From Bernardetia sp. (GTDB lineage: Bacteria; Bacteroidota; Bacteroidia; Cytophagales; Bernardetiaceae): DNA of 38,965 nucleotides. Both the position numbers and the translations under genes were made by a program. The stretch covers positions 1 to 38,965 of the forward strand of contig NZ_JAHDIG010000049.1 in assembly GCF_020630935.1 (NCBI RefSeq), in the 5' to 3' direction. The notes below the pieces were generated by a model. It was not told the origin of the DNA and searched no databases. It saw only the letters and a program-made list of their open reading frames with translations. This document shows, piece by piece, positions 7,957 through 16,428 of this stretch (its first letter is position 1; each line of letters starts with the position of its first letter).

Positions 7957-8145
7957 ATTTTTCCTAACGTTAGGAAAATAGCGTAATTCACTTTAAACGG
8001 CTTTTTAGACATTTTTCCTGATAGCAGGAAAATAGCACAGTTAGCTTTAAATGGGCTTTTTAGACATTTTTCCTAACGTTAGGAAAATAGCGTAATTGGC
8101 TTTAAATGGGCTTTTTGTAGATTTTTCCTAATACAAACAAAATAG
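7957..8145. repeat. Tandem repeat, 54-55 bp unit, with conserved hairpins
   Basis: Three full units start at 7957 (54 bp), 8011 (55 bp) and 8066 (55 bp), and a decayed fourth starts at 8121. Each full unit opens with a palindrome: TTTTCCTAACGTTAGGAAAA at 7959-7978 and 8068-8087, and TTTTCCTGATAGCAGGAAAA at 8013-8032. In the middle copy the change from A to G in one arm is matched by T to C in the other, so pairing is kept. The rest of the unit (an AATAGCGTAATT..CTTTAAA..GGCTTTTTAGAC pattern) is also repeated, so this is not a CRISPR array. It lies between a terminator and the promoter of the next gene. Confidence 0.85.
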
Positions 8146-8168
8146 TATATGGACAGTAAACACTAGCT

Positions 8169-8199
8169 TTTGTCCTGCATTTAAAAAAGGCTACATTTG
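8169..8199 (+). promoter_or_regulatory. Promoter of the CvfB-like gene
   Basis: TTTG (8169-8172), 19 bp, TACATTTG (8192-8199) is an exact fit to the Bacteroidota consensus. The start point would be near 8206, giving a leader of about 24 nt. Confidence 0.75.
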
Positions 8200-8229
8200 T
8201 AAACCTATTTATTTAAAAACAAAGAAATT

Positions 8230-9114
8230 ATGCCTATTCAAATTGGTCAATATAATACCGTCAAAATTTTACGCACCACTCCTCATGGTGTTTATGTAGG
8301 AAGCTCGCTTTTAGATGAGGTTTTGTTACCTCAAAAGTATATTCCTCAAGATGCAAAGGAAGGCGATGAGATAGAAGTTTTTGTCTATACAGACACCGAA
8401 GATCGTCCTGTTGCTGTTATTGAAAAACCTATTGCTGTTGTTGGAGAAATTGCAGCTTTAAGGGTAGTAGATATTACTAAATTTGGAATGTTTTTAGATT
8501 GGGGACTGATAGAAAAAGATTTGTTTCTTCCACAAGACGAAATTCCGAAAGGCAATAAAGAAGCAAGAGAAACACAGAAGCCTATTCAAAGAGGAGATTA
8601 TGTATTTGTCAAACTTGCCCTAGACCACAAGACAAATCGTGTGATTGGTTTGGGTAAATTAGGAAGTTTTATAGAGCGAGAAGATATTGATTTGGAAGAA
8701 GATGAAGAAGTTACAGCCATTGTAGGACAAGAAACAGAAATTGGCTATCGTTGCATTGTCGAAAAAGATGGCATTTATTATTATGGTATGCTTTATCATA
8801 ATGAAATTTTTGGACGAAAAAACATACAAGGAAAAAAGCATACTGTTTATGTAAGAAAAATACGTGAAGATGGACGAATAGATTTAAGATTCAGAAAAGA
8901 TGGTTTTGATGGAATAGCTGACCAAAGTAGTATTATTATGCAAAAATTAGAAGAAAACAACGGTTTTTTGCCTATTTCAGATAAAAGCTCGCCTGAGGAA
9001 ATACTAGATTATTTCAATATGAGTAAAAAAACATTTAAAAAATTAATAGGTAATTTATATAGAGAACGTAAAATTAGTATTGATAAAAAGGGTATTCAAA
9101 AAACAAGAGAATAA
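8230..9114 (+). CDS. CvfB-like S1-domain RNA-binding protein
   Basis: The protein matches the CvfB/YitL family: successive S1-like beta-barrel domains (about 5-65, 70-140 and 150-220) and a C-terminal winged helix (about 245-290) with the EILDYFNMSKKTFKKLIGNLYRERKI pattern. Typical family stretches are VDITKFGMFLDWGL (about 79-92) and LPQDEIP. The family length of about 280-300 aa fits. It is a cytoplasmic nucleic-acid-binding protein; in Staphylococcus CvfB influences virulence gene expression, but the role in Bacteroidota is not known. It is monocistronic with its own promoter, right after the tandem hairpin repeat. Confidence 0.85.
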   Translation: MPIQIGQYNTVKILRTTPHGVYVGSSLLDEVLLPQKYIPQDAKEGDEIEVFVYTDTEDRPVAVIEKPIAVVGEIAALRVVDITKFGMFLDWGLIEKDLFLPQDEIPKGNKEARETQKPIQRGDYVFVKLALDHKTNRVIGLGKLGSFIEREDIDLEEDEEVTAIVGQETEIGYRCIVEKDGIYYYGMLYHNEIFGRKNIQGKKHTVYVRKIREDGRIDLRFRKDGFDGIADQSSIIMQKLEENNGFLPISDKSSPEEILDYFNMSKKTFKKLIGNLYRERKISIDKKGIQKTRE

Positions 9115-9393
9115 TATTTGTATTTTGAAATAATTTTATATATTTACGATACATAGAGTATATCTGTTTGTCTAGTGTAGTAAAGAATATCTTCTTTCTA
9201 AATACAAAACAAAATTGCAGATTTATGTTTTTTTGATATAATTTTTTTGTATGCCATGTAATTTTGTGTATATTTCTAAAAATTAGCTCACTCTGACAAT
9301 AAAATTATGTACGGATTTGTCTAATTGCTATTTATCAAACAAACTAAAAAACTCTAAAAAATTTTAGTTCCACTCTAAAGCAGTATAAGAATC

Positions 9394-9933
9394 TTGAACC
9401 TGAATGATTACTATAGAGAAATGTTGGAAGGCGAGGTAATTGTATCGTACAAAGGAGCTCCATCACAATCTCTTTTTGATGGGATTTTGAGTGTGGCAGA
9501 TGAACGTTTAGCTGCCCTTGAACAAAAGTCCAAAATCAGAAAGAAAGTCTATCATATTATGATAGAGGCACTCCAAAATGTATATCACCACACACAAGGA
9601 GAAGGTGTACAAAAATCTGAAAGCCCAGAAACAGTATTATTTGTTCTTTCCAAACATGCGAAAGGATACGAAATTTCTACTGGAAATTATATCCCCACCT
9701 CACTTGTTTCCACTTTACAATCACACATTGAAAGGATAAATCAATCTTCTGCTGAACAAATAAAACAGCTTTATCGTGAGCAATTACACGGTGGAGAAGT
9801 TTCTATAAAAGGGGGAGCAGGCTTAGGAATCATTGATATTGCACGCCGTTCGGGCGAAAAACTCGTCTATTCTTTTGAAGACGCTGGCGAGGACAATTCT
9901 TTTTTTAGTTTGAAAGTAAAAGTTTCGGCTTAA
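9394..9933 (+). CDS. siaB: SiaB-family protein kinase (GHKL fold)
   Basis: This resembles the SiaB/DUF6272 family, GHKL-fold serine/threonine kinases that phosphorylate SiaC. Visible motifs are the N-box KVYHIMIEALQNVYHHT (51-67, with N62) and the glycine-rich G-box KGGAGLGIIDIARRSG (139-154). The annotated start is a TTG at 9394 because an in-frame stop lies at 9376 and no ATG intervenes; the next ATG (9421) would remove the conserved N-terminal helix. It is followed after 13 bp by siaC, so the two are co-transcribed. In Pseudomonas the SiaABCD pathway uses a PP2C phosphatase and a diguanylate cyclase; no cyclase is seen here. Confidence 0.82.
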   Translation: MNLNDYYREMLEGEVIVSYKGAPSQSLFDGILSVADERLAALEQKSKIRKKVYHIMIEALQNVYHHTQGEGVQKSESPETVLFVLSKHAKGYEISTGNYIPTSLVSTLQSHIERINQSSAEQIKQLYREQLHGGEVSIKGGAGLGIIDIARRSGEKLVYSFEDAGEDNSFFSLKVKVSA

Positions 9934-9946
9934 ACAATATATTTGA

Positions 9947-10333
9947 ATGGAAAATTTTTTCTTAGAAGGTACTAATAAGACACCACAACTAGATTTTAAC
10001 TCTAACGAAGGACGATTCCTCATTGCAGGACGCTCCATCCCAGAAAACTCTATTGAGTTTTATAAGCCTCTTTTTGAGTGGTTAGATAATTATGTCAGTC
10101 AAGCAAAATCAAGTACAGTTTTAGATGTAAAATTGGAGTACTTCAATACGAGTTCTTCAAAGTGTTTGGTAGAGATTTTCAGAAAATTAGAAACTCTACA
10201 ACAAAAAAATGATAATGTCTTGATAAACTGGTATTACGAAGAAGATGATGAAGACATGCAAGAGTCTGGAGAAGATTTTCAAGAAATCATAGATGTCAAA
10301 ATTGTCTTGAATGAAATGGAAGAAGAAGACTAA
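9947..10333 (+). CDS. siaC: SiaC-family regulatory phosphoprotein (DUF1987)
   Basis: This small protein has the SiaC/DUF1987 layout: an N-terminal TPQLDFNSNEGRFLIAGRS stretch, PLFEWLDNYV (41-50), and the phosphorylation loop YFNTSSSKCL (65-74). The threonine in that loop is T68, the same position I recall for the SiaB-modified residue of Pseudomonas SiaC. The C-terminus is strongly acidic (EEDDEDMQESGEDFQEI). It acts in the cytoplasm as the substrate of the upstream kinase and presumably switches a partner protein when dephosphorylated. The partner is not encoded beside it. A hairpin terminator follows. Confidence 0.87.
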   Translation: MENFFLEGTNKTPQLDFNSNEGRFLIAGRSIPENSIEFYKPLFEWLDNYVSQAKSSTVLDVKLEYFNTSSSKCLVEIFRKLETLQQKNDNVLINWYYEEDDEDMQESGEDFQEIIDVKIVLNEMEEED

Positions 10334-10368
10334 ATCCTTTTTCTTTGTAAGAGTGTAAAATATTCAGA

Positions 10369-10402
10369 TAGCTATTCTAAAATATAGGATAGCTGTTTTT
10401 TT
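10369..10402 (+). terminator. Terminator after siaC
   Basis: TAGCTATTCTA (10369-10379) pairs with TAGGATAGCTG (10385-10395) using two G-U pairs, and seven T follow. It also overlaps the 3' side of the convergent phosphatase gene's end. Confidence 0.6.
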
Positions 10403-10406
10403 GTAT

Positions 10407-10964
10407 CTAGTCTTTTGTCAGATGAATCAGATACGGAACAGCTTCGATAAGGGAAGCCGTTTCAAAATCTATTAAGGCTTTGTTTTTTATTCTTTCAAAA
10501 GTATTATACTGATTGATAAAGCATGTTTTCATTCCTGCATTGCGTCCAAACTGCATATCTGAAAGACTATCTCCTACAATAACTGAACGCTTAAAGCTAA
10601 TTTCACAAAAATCCTTCTTTGCATCAATCGCCATTCCGATAGCTGGTTTACGACGTGGAGAACCTGTTTTGGCAAGGTCTGGGCAAAAATATATTTTTTG
10701 TATTTGTGGTAACTTTTCTAGCAAAACATTATGAATAACTTCAAGGTCTTTGTCAGTCATGAGTCCTTTTCCAATCCCTTGCTGATTGGTTACTACCACA
10801 ATATTTTCAAAATGTTCTTTCAAAATATCTAAGGCTTCTACTGCCGTTTCAAAAATAGTAAATTCATCTAACGTTTTGACATAATCATTGTCTAGTTTTC
10901 TATTCAAGACACCATCTCTATCTAAAAAAAGTGTCCAGTTATTTGCTCTCTTTTTGTTCTTCAT
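10407..10964 (-). CDS. HAD phosphatase, GmhB/HisB-N type
   Basis: A DDDD-class HAD hydrolase: FLDRDGVLNRK (13-23) with nucleophile D15 and acid D17, VVVTNQQGIGKG (57-68), the lysine in RRKPAIGM (K106 region), and VIVGDSLSDMQFG near 130-143. These are the marks of D-glycero-D-manno-heptose-1,7-bisphosphate 7-phosphatase (GmhB), used in lipopolysaccharide core synthesis. The canonical zinc loop C-x-H...C-x-C is not there: only one Cys (C94) remains in CPDLAKTGSPRRKP, so this is the zinc-less form or a related sugar-phosphate phosphatase. No other heptose genes are nearby. Confidence 0.78.
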   Translation of the reverse strand: MKNKKRANNWTLFLDRDGVLNRKLDNDYVKTLDEFTIFETAVEALDILKEHFENIVVVTNQQGIGKGLMTDKDLEVIHNVLLEKLPQIQKIYFCPDLAKTGSPRRKPAIGMAIDAKKDFCEISFKRSVIVGDSLSDMQFGRNAGMKTCFINQYNTFERIKNKALIDFETASLIEAVPYLIHLTKD

Positions 10965-11060
10965 TTTCTTCGATTAGTCTATTTAATGAGAAATTGTACA
11001 AAAAACACTAACCTTTGTGTGTTTTTTACGTTATCATAATAACAATTACCAAATTTACCT

Positions 11061-11098
11061 AAAAATGCTAAAAAACTTTACTGTTGGATAGCATTTTT
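11061..11098 (-). terminator. Terminator of the ACC deaminase-like gene
   Basis: Read leftward, AAAAATGCTA (11098-11089) pairs with TAGCATTTTT (11070-11061) across an 18-nt loop. It lies about 20 bp after the stop at 11117. A TAAATTTG -7-like element (complement of 11050-11057) just beyond could serve the phosphatase gene. Confidence 0.6.
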
Positions 11099-11116
11099 TT
11101 TATTTGCTTTCTAATT

Positions 11117-12067
11117 TCAGAAAACCCCTCCAGTATGAATCAGTACAATCGTACTTCCTTTTTCAAAAAAATTATCTTTTGCTAACTCTTTTACTGCAAA
11201 AAAGGCTTTTCCCGTATAAATAGGTTCAATTTCAAGCTCATTATTTTGATGAAACTCTTTTATAAACTTTACTAATCGTTCCGATTTTTTAGCATAACCT
11301 CCTTCATGAAAATCTGTATTCAGAATCAGATGACTTAGAGCTGACTGAATTTTGTCTTCATCATTTTCATAAAAATTCTCTAAAAGTTTTTCGATATCCT
11401 CTTTTAAAAAACTCCCTCCTTTTAGTGCAGAAATAGCCAAAACTTTGTTTTTCAAATAATTTTCTTTATTTGAAACAGAATTTAAAATCCCTGCTGCTGT
11501 TCCTCCTGTTCCGATACCGAGTACAAAATAATCAATGTTTTCTTCTATCAAATTAGATGCTATATCGACAATATGACTTGTACCTTTGAGAGCTAATGGA
11601 TTTGAACCACCTTCTGGTATGAGAAAAAAACTGCCAAACTTCTGTTCTAGTTCTTTTAAAAATTGTATATCATTTTTTTCTCTGTATTGGCTTCGTGAAA
11701 TGTAATGCAGTTGCATATTTTGTTCTTTACAAAAGGCAAGTACAGGATTTAGTTCTTTGTGTTCTTCCCCCCTAATAATGGCAATACTCTCAAATCCCAA
11801 CTCTTTAGCAGCAAAAGCTGTTGCTCTCAAATGGTTGGAATATGCGCCTCCAAAAGTAAGTAGCTTTTTCTTGCCTTGTTTTTTGGCTTCTAGTAGATTG
11901 TAATAGAGTTTGTAGAGTTTGTTTCCTCCAATATGTTTGTGTTGAGCATCCAAACGAAGTACCTTTACACTTAAGTTTTTTTCATTAAAGGTTTTGTTTT
12001 CCCACTCTGAAATAAAAGCAGGGGAAAGAAATTTCTCAAATAAGGAGGGAAAGGGATAATTTAGCAA
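11117..12067 (-). CDS. ACC deaminase / D-cysteine desulfhydrase family PLP enzyme
   Basis: A fold-type II PLP enzyme of the 1-aminocyclopropane-1-carboxylate deaminase / D-cysteine desulfhydrase family. The PLP lysine lies in KHIGGNKLYKLYYNL (K50 most likely). The next stretch, TFGGAYSNHLRATAF (71-85), holds the serine-asparagine pair that binds substrate. EGGSNPLALKG and the phosphate-binding GIGTGGTAAG loop (about 184-193) follow, and the C-terminal STIVLIHTGGVF is typical. Length (316 aa) fits. In Bacteroidota most such genes are more likely desulfhydrases than true ACC deaminases, so I do not assign a symbol. The gene is monocistronic. Confidence 0.87.
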   Translation of the reverse strand: MLNYPFPSLFEKFLSPAFISEWENKTFNEKNLSVKVLRLDAQHKHIGGNKLYKLYYNLLEAKKQGKKKLLTFGGAYSNHLRATAFAAKELGFESIAIIRGEEHKELNPVLAFCKEQNMQLHYISRSQYREKNDIQFLKELEQKFGSFFLIPEGGSNPLALKGTSHIVDIASNLIEENIDYFVLGIGTGGTAAGILNSVSNKENYLKNKVLAISALKGGSFLKEDIEKLLENFYENDEDKIQSALSHLILNTDFHEGGYAKKSERLVKFIKEFHQNNELEIEPIYTGKAFFAVKELAKDNFFEKGSTIVLIHTGGVF

Positions 12068-12185
12068 AGTAAAATGGAATTAGGATAAGTGATATTTGAA
12101 ATAAAAATACAGATAAAGTCGTGTTTTTTATCTATTTTGTAAATATGAAAAATAAATTTAGTTTTCTAAATCAAATTATACCTCT

Positions 12186-12602
12186 ATGATAAAAGTAATC
12201 TATCAAGGCAAATTACGCACAGAAGCCACTCATATTAGTTCACAAAATAAATTACTTACCGATGCTCCAAAAGATAACCACGGAAAAGGCGAAACATTTT
12301 CTCCAACAGATTTAGTATGTAGTTCTCTTGCTTCTTGTCAGATGACTGTTATGGGAATTTTAGCAGAGCGAGAAGGAATAAATTTGGAAGGTTTAGAGGC
12401 GTATGTAGAAAAAATAATGGTAGATAAACCTCGCAGAATCGGACGTATCAAGATTACTTATACTTGTCCAGATAGCTTAGAGCTTTCAGTAAAAGAGCAT
12501 GAAAAATTGCATCGCACAGCCATGACGTGTCCAGTTGGGCTTAGCTTACATAGCGATATTGTACAAGAAGTAGAGTGGGAAAATTTGCATCTGAAAGCAT
12601 AA
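12186..12602 (+). CDS. OsmC family peroxiredoxin-like protein
   Basis: OsmC/Ohr-type fold, a cytoplasmic thiol peroxidase of organic hydroperoxides. The two active-site cysteines are in SSLASCQMTVMG (C51) and AMTCPVGLSLH (C115), in the usual order. The 138-aa length and the YTCPDSL segment match the YhfA-like/OsmC general subfamily rather than Ohr. It lies 14 bp upstream of the SpoIIE-type phosphatase gene, so the pair is probably co-transcribed. That links it loosely to stress signalling, by inference only. Confidence 0.9.
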   Translation: MIKVIYQGKLRTEATHISSQNKLLTDAPKDNHGKGETFSPTDLVCSSLASCQMTVMGILAEREGINLEGLEAYVEKIMVDKPRRIGRIKITYTCPDSLELSVKEHEKLHRTAMTCPVGLSLHSDIVQEVEWENLHLKA

Positions 12603-12616
12603 AACCAATCCTTTGA

Positions 12617-15358
12617 ATGTTCTACAAATTTCTCTCTACTTTTCTCATTTATTTAGTTGCCATTGCATTTCAAAATGTAATGGCTCAACGTTCTGCAAAA
12701 AACGATATTGCACAAAAAAAGTTAGACAGTCTTTGGCAAGTGCATGAAAAAACACAAAAAAATGATATAGAAGATACTTTAAAAATAAATACCCTTTTAG
12801 ATATTGCAACACAATATCTTGACATAAAAAGTGATTCTGGGCGTATTTTAGCAGAAGTTGCTATTCAGAAATCAGAAGAAGAGCTATATTTTAGAGGAAC
12901 AGCCAGCGCAGTCAGAGTGATTGGCAAATACCATCAGCAAAAAAGTAATTATGATTCAGCTATTCATTTTTTTAGAGCTTCTTCTGACCTTTATCAAGAA
13001 ATTGGAGATTCAATTACTTATTCTCTTGTCTTGAACGAACTTGCAGGAATATATTATGTACAAGGAAACTACCAGCGTGCCTTAGAAAATTTATTGGTAG
13101 CCTTAGGAATACAACAGCGTTACGACGACAAACTCAAAGTAGCTCGTGCGCTCAATAATATGGCTCTGATTTATAAACGAAATCATCAATACGATAAAGC
13201 CATACAAATGCACAAGCAAGCTATTTTGATGAAGGAAGAACTCAATGATAGCACAGGAATTGTAACAGGAAATCTCAATATTGGTAGTGCTTATTCTGAA
13301 CAGGGTAATCATCAGCAGGCTCTCTTCTATTTGGAAAAAGGATTGCCTTTAGCTCTCCAATTAGGAAATGATTTCCTTACTTGTCAGTATTATATCAGTT
13401 TGGGGATGAATATAATGCAAAGAGATTCCTTGAGAGACTCAAACTCTAAAGAAAAGACTTTTTCATACCTTATGAAAGCAGAAAAGATGATAGAAAATTT
13501 AGATAATCCACATCTTTTATTTCATGTTCATTTTGGAAAAGCTCAATATTTTTTCTTTACCAATGACTATACAAAAGCTAAAGTTTTAGCAAAAAAAGCC
13601 TTAGAATTAGCTCAAAAACTGGGATTGAGACAAAATATTGAAAATGTATATCATCTTCTATCACAAATTTATAAGAAAGAAAAGAATTTTGAAGCCTCCA
13701 CAGACTACTTAGAAAGACATATAGCTCTTACAGACTCTTTAAAAAAAGAAGAAAATCATAATGAAATCAAACGCCTTCAAGCTGTATTTGAGAGTGAAAG
13801 ACAAGAGCAGATTATTTCTACACTAAGAGAACAAAAAAAATTGCAAAAATCTGAAATTGCACGTAAAGAAATTTGGAACTACTCACTAGCAACAGGGACA
13901 ATCTTACTTTTTATCATTGCTATACTTATCTTCATACAAAAGAGAGAAAGAGAACAACAAAACAAACAAATTTTAGAAAAAAGTACAGAAATCGGTCAGC
14001 AAAAAGAAGAAATCACACAACAAAACAGCCAACTCAAAGAAACTTTTTCACGCCTTTCTATTCTCTCTGAAATTGGAAGAAAAATAACAGCTACAATGGA
14101 TGAGAATGCACTCATTTCAATTATTAAAGAAAGTATCGACTCCATTATGTTGGTCGATGGATTTGGTATCGGCGTTTATAATCCTCATTCACAAGCCATT
14201 GAATACAGTAATTTTATAGAAAACGGAGAGGTTTTGCCTTTCCATGCAGAGTCAATAACAGAAGAAAATAAAAGTCTCTCGGTACAGTGTTTTTTAAATG
14301 ATAAAGAGTATTTTACTGTGGATGTCAGAAAAGAATATTTTCAAAAATACCAAAAACATATTAGTCCTATTATTGGAGAGATTCCCCAAACGGCATTTTT
14401 TATTCCTCTTCGAATCCGTGAACGTCCCATTGGAGTCATGACGATTCAGAGTTTTAAGAAAAATCCTTATACAGAGGATAATTTGGCTTTGCTTCGCAAC
14501 CTTTCTACATATGTTTCTATTGCTGTGGCGAATGCTAATGCCTACAAGCTGATTCATAATAAGAACCAAAATATTATGGACAGTATGCGTTATGCCAAGA
14601 CCATACAAAATGTTCTTACACCTAACGAAAAAACTATTTTAAATAACTTTTCTGAATATTGTCTGATTTATGGAGGAAAAGACATTGTAAGTGGCGATTT
14701 TTATTGGCTTACAACTATTGATAAATACACGTTTATCGCTGTGGTAGATTGTACAGGACACGGAATACCGGGAGCTTTCATGTCTATGATTGGAAATATG
14801 TTGTTAGAGGAGCTTATCAATCAAGAAAAGCATTTGCAGCCCTCAAAAATATTGAGACTTATGCATGAACGCATTAGAAAACTATTGAAACAAGATAAAA
14901 ACACAAAACAAAGAAATAGTTCGAAAATTAATAAAGACGGAATGGATATAGTTCTGTGTAGAATCGAACAAAAAACGACTCGTATGCATGAAGTAACCTA
15001 TTCTGGAGCAAAACGTCCTCTTTGGTATGCAGAACCTACACAAAACGAAATTCAAGAAATTGGAGCTACAAGATGTTCCATAGGAGGAAAACAAAGAGAA
15101 AAAATACGACTGTTTGAGGAAGATATTATTTGGCTACCTACTGGCTCTTCTCTATACTTAACCACTGACGGATTTGCCGATCAACACTCTCCACAAGGAG
15201 AGCGCATTGGAAGTCATAACTTAAAATTATTTCTCAATACTATCTTAAAGCAAGATATGGCAACTCAACAAGACCTATTAATTGACTTTCTAAAGGCACA
15301 CCAACAAGGAGCAGAACAGCGAGACGACATTACATTTTGGGGAGTAAAGTTAGGATAA
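12617..15358 (+). CDS. TPR-GAF-SpoIIE transmembrane PP2C-type phosphatase
   Basis: A 913-aa signalling protein. In order: signal peptide (1-23, ending VMAQ); a TPR solenoid (about 90-375, with AxxxLNNMALIYKRNHQYDKAI and GNLNIGSAYSEQGNHQQAL units); a transmembrane helix (about 422-440); a Gln/Glu-rich coiled coil (440-478); a GAF domain (about 480-640); a linker SMRYAKTIQNVLTP; and a SpoIIE/PP2C phosphatase domain (about 665-913). The phosphatase keeps its metal-binding acids in VSGDFYW, VVDCTGHGIPGAFMS, TTDGFADQ and the terminal RDDITFWG. The periplasmic TPRs would sense and the cytoplasmic domain dephosphorylate a partner. SiaC, 2.3 kb upstream on the same strand, is a plausible substrate. 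Confidence 0.92.
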   Translation: MFYKFLSTFLIYLVAIAFQNVMAQRSAKNDIAQKKLDSLWQVHEKTQKNDIEDTLKINTLLDIATQYLDIKSDSGRILAEVAIQKSEEELYFRGTASAVRVIGKYHQQKSNYDSAIHFFRASSDLYQEIGDSITYSLVLNELAGIYYVQGNYQRALENLLVALGIQQRYDDKLKVARALNNMALIYKRNHQYDKAIQMHKQAILMKEELNDSTGIVTGNLNIGSAYSEQGNHQQALFYLEKGLPLALQLGNDFLTCQYYISLGMNIMQRDSLRDSNSKEKTFSYLMKAEKMIENLDNPHLLFHVHFGKAQYFFFTNDYTKAKVLAKKALELAQKLGLRQNIENVYHLLSQIYKKEKNFEASTDYLERHIALTDSLKKEENHNEIKRLQAVFESERQEQIISTLREQKKLQKSEIARKEIWNYSLATGTILLFIIAILIFIQKREREQQNKQILEKSTEIGQQKEEITQQNSQLKETFSRLSILSEIGRKITATMDENALISIIKESIDSIMLVDGFGIGVYNPHSQAIEYSNFIENGEVLPFHAESITEENKSLSVQCFLNDKEYFTVDVRKEYFQKYQKHISPIIGEIPQTAFFIPLRIRERPIGVMTIQSFKKNPYTEDNLALLRNLSTYVSIAVANANAYKLIHNKNQNIMDSMRYAKTIQNVLTPNEKTILNNFSEYCLIYGGKDIVSGDFYWLTTIDKYTFIAVVDCTGHGIPGAFMSMIGNMLLEELINQEKHLQPSKILRLMHERIRKLLKQDKNTKQRNSSKINKDGMDIVLCRIEQKTTRMHEVTYSGAKRPLWYAEPTQNEIQEIGATRCSIGGKQREKIRLFEEDIIWLPTGSSLYLTTDGFADQHSPQGERIGSHNLKLFLNTILKQDMATQQDLLIDFLKAHQQGAEQRDDITFWGVKLG

Positions 15359-15514
15359 TACCTTTTCTTGTTTGATTCAAATTATAGATTAAAGATAGCC
15401 TCTATTTTTAACAATTTTTGGGCTTATATTCGAATTAGTTAAATTGTCGTCTTAATGGATAAGAAAAAAGACATTTTCTAAGAAAAGCGCAATAAAAAAT
15501 AAGAATAAGACAAC

Positions 15515-16327
15515 ATGGAAGAGTTTTTAGGTTTTTTGATAGCCATTGTCGTAGGTTTCGTGATGGGTTTGTTAGGTGGAGGAGGTTCTATTTTGGCTGT
15601 CCCTATTTTTGTTTATGTACTAAATATTGAAGCTGTTATTGCCACAGGATATTCTTTGTTTGTAGTGGGAGCTGCTGCCCTTGTAGGAGCATATAGATAT
15701 TTTCAACAAGGATTAGTCAATCTAAAAATAGCTTTAGTATTTGGTGCACCATCGCTTATGATGGTCTATCTCACTCGTGCCTATATTGTTCCAGCTTTAC
15801 CAGACCCTTTTTTTACGTCTGATTATTTCAACCTTACTAAAAATGCAGCTATTGTAGTCTTTTTTGCTATTGTGATGCTAATTTCTTCAACTATCATGAT
15901 TCGCAAGGGAGCAAAACAACAGGAACAATCTCATATCCCAAAAACAGTTTCAAAAAAACCTCTAAGAATTCCTGTTCTGATTGTAGATGCTCTTTTAGTT
16001 GGACTTATTGCAGGTTTGGTGGGTGCTGGAGGAGGTTTTCTGATTGTGCCTTCACTTGTTTTTTTGGCACGTATTCCGATGAAAGAAGCTATTGCAACAT
16101 CCCTTTTTATTATTGCTATCAATTCTCTATTGGGTTTTTTAGGAGACTGGCAACAACACGAGATAGACTGGCGTTTTCTGCTTCCCTTTACTAGCTTTAC
16201 AATAGTAGGTATTTTGTTGGGCACACATTTTTGTAAATATGTTCCTGCTGCCAAACTCAAACAAATTTTTGGTTATTTGGTGTTGTTGATTGCCTTTTTT
16301 ATTCTTTACAAGGAGTTTGTTCATTAG
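15515..16327 (+). CDS. TauE/SafE family membrane transporter
   Basis: An eight-helix-type inner-membrane protein of the TauE/SafE (DUF81) family, often anion or sulfur-compound exporters. The two family half-repeats are visible: VGFVMGLLGGGGSILAVP (about 13-30) and VGLIAGLVGAGGGFLIVP (about 158-175), each followed by a PxxxALATSL-like stretch (MKEAIATSLFIIAINSL in the second). Length of 270 aa fits. A cytoplasmic loop with a KQQEQSHIPKTVSKKP stretch separates the halves. The substrate cannot be read from sequence and no sulfur genes are adjacent. Confidence 0.9.
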   Translation: MEEFLGFLIAIVVGFVMGLLGGGGSILAVPIFVYVLNIEAVIATGYSLFVVGAAALVGAYRYFQQGLVNLKIALVFGAPSLMMVYLTRAYIVPALPDPFFTSDYFNLTKNAAIVVFFAIVMLISSTIMIRKGAKQQEQSHIPKTVSKKPLRIPVLIVDALLVGLIAGLVGAGGGFLIVPSLVFLARIPMKEAIATSLFIIAINSLLGFLGDWQQHEIDWRFLLPFTSFTIVGILLGTHFCKYVPAAKLKQIFGYLVLLIAFFILYKEFVH

Positions 16328-16353
16328 AAATAAATAGTTTTCTTACCTTCTAT

Positions 16354-16384
16354 TTTCATAGCACCAAGAAAACGAGTAGCTTTG
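16354..16384 (+). promoter_or_regulatory. Promoter of the 133-aa gene
   Basis: TTTC (16354-16357), 19 bp, TAGCTTTG (16377-16384). The -7 box is an exact match and the -33 box has one mismatch. The leader would be about 38 nt. Confidence 0.5.
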
Positions 16385-16428
16385 TGGTAAATCATATTTT
16401 ATTTATTAAGTAAATCAAAACAGACACA

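Noticed and set aside
7957-8145. CRISPR array
   Set aside because: The segments between the palindromes are themselves repeats of each other, so there are no unique spacers, and no cas gene is present.
9115-9393. Riboswitch or attenuator before siaB
   Set aside because: A TAATTTTG box at 9259-9266 exists but has no -33 box at the right distance, and I see no conserved aptamer or long hairpin.
10407-12067. Heptose or ethylene-related operon
   Set aside because: The phosphatase and the PLP enzyme are separated by about 150 bp with a terminator between, so they are not one operon.
14294-14608. Leftward 104-codon frame inside the SpoIIE-type gene
   Set aside because: Lies wholly within a conserved GAF domain on the other strand and has no recognisable product.
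15931-16260. Leftward 109-codon frame opposite tauE
   Set aside because: Complement of a membrane-protein gene with clear family motifs; the product is basic and featureless.
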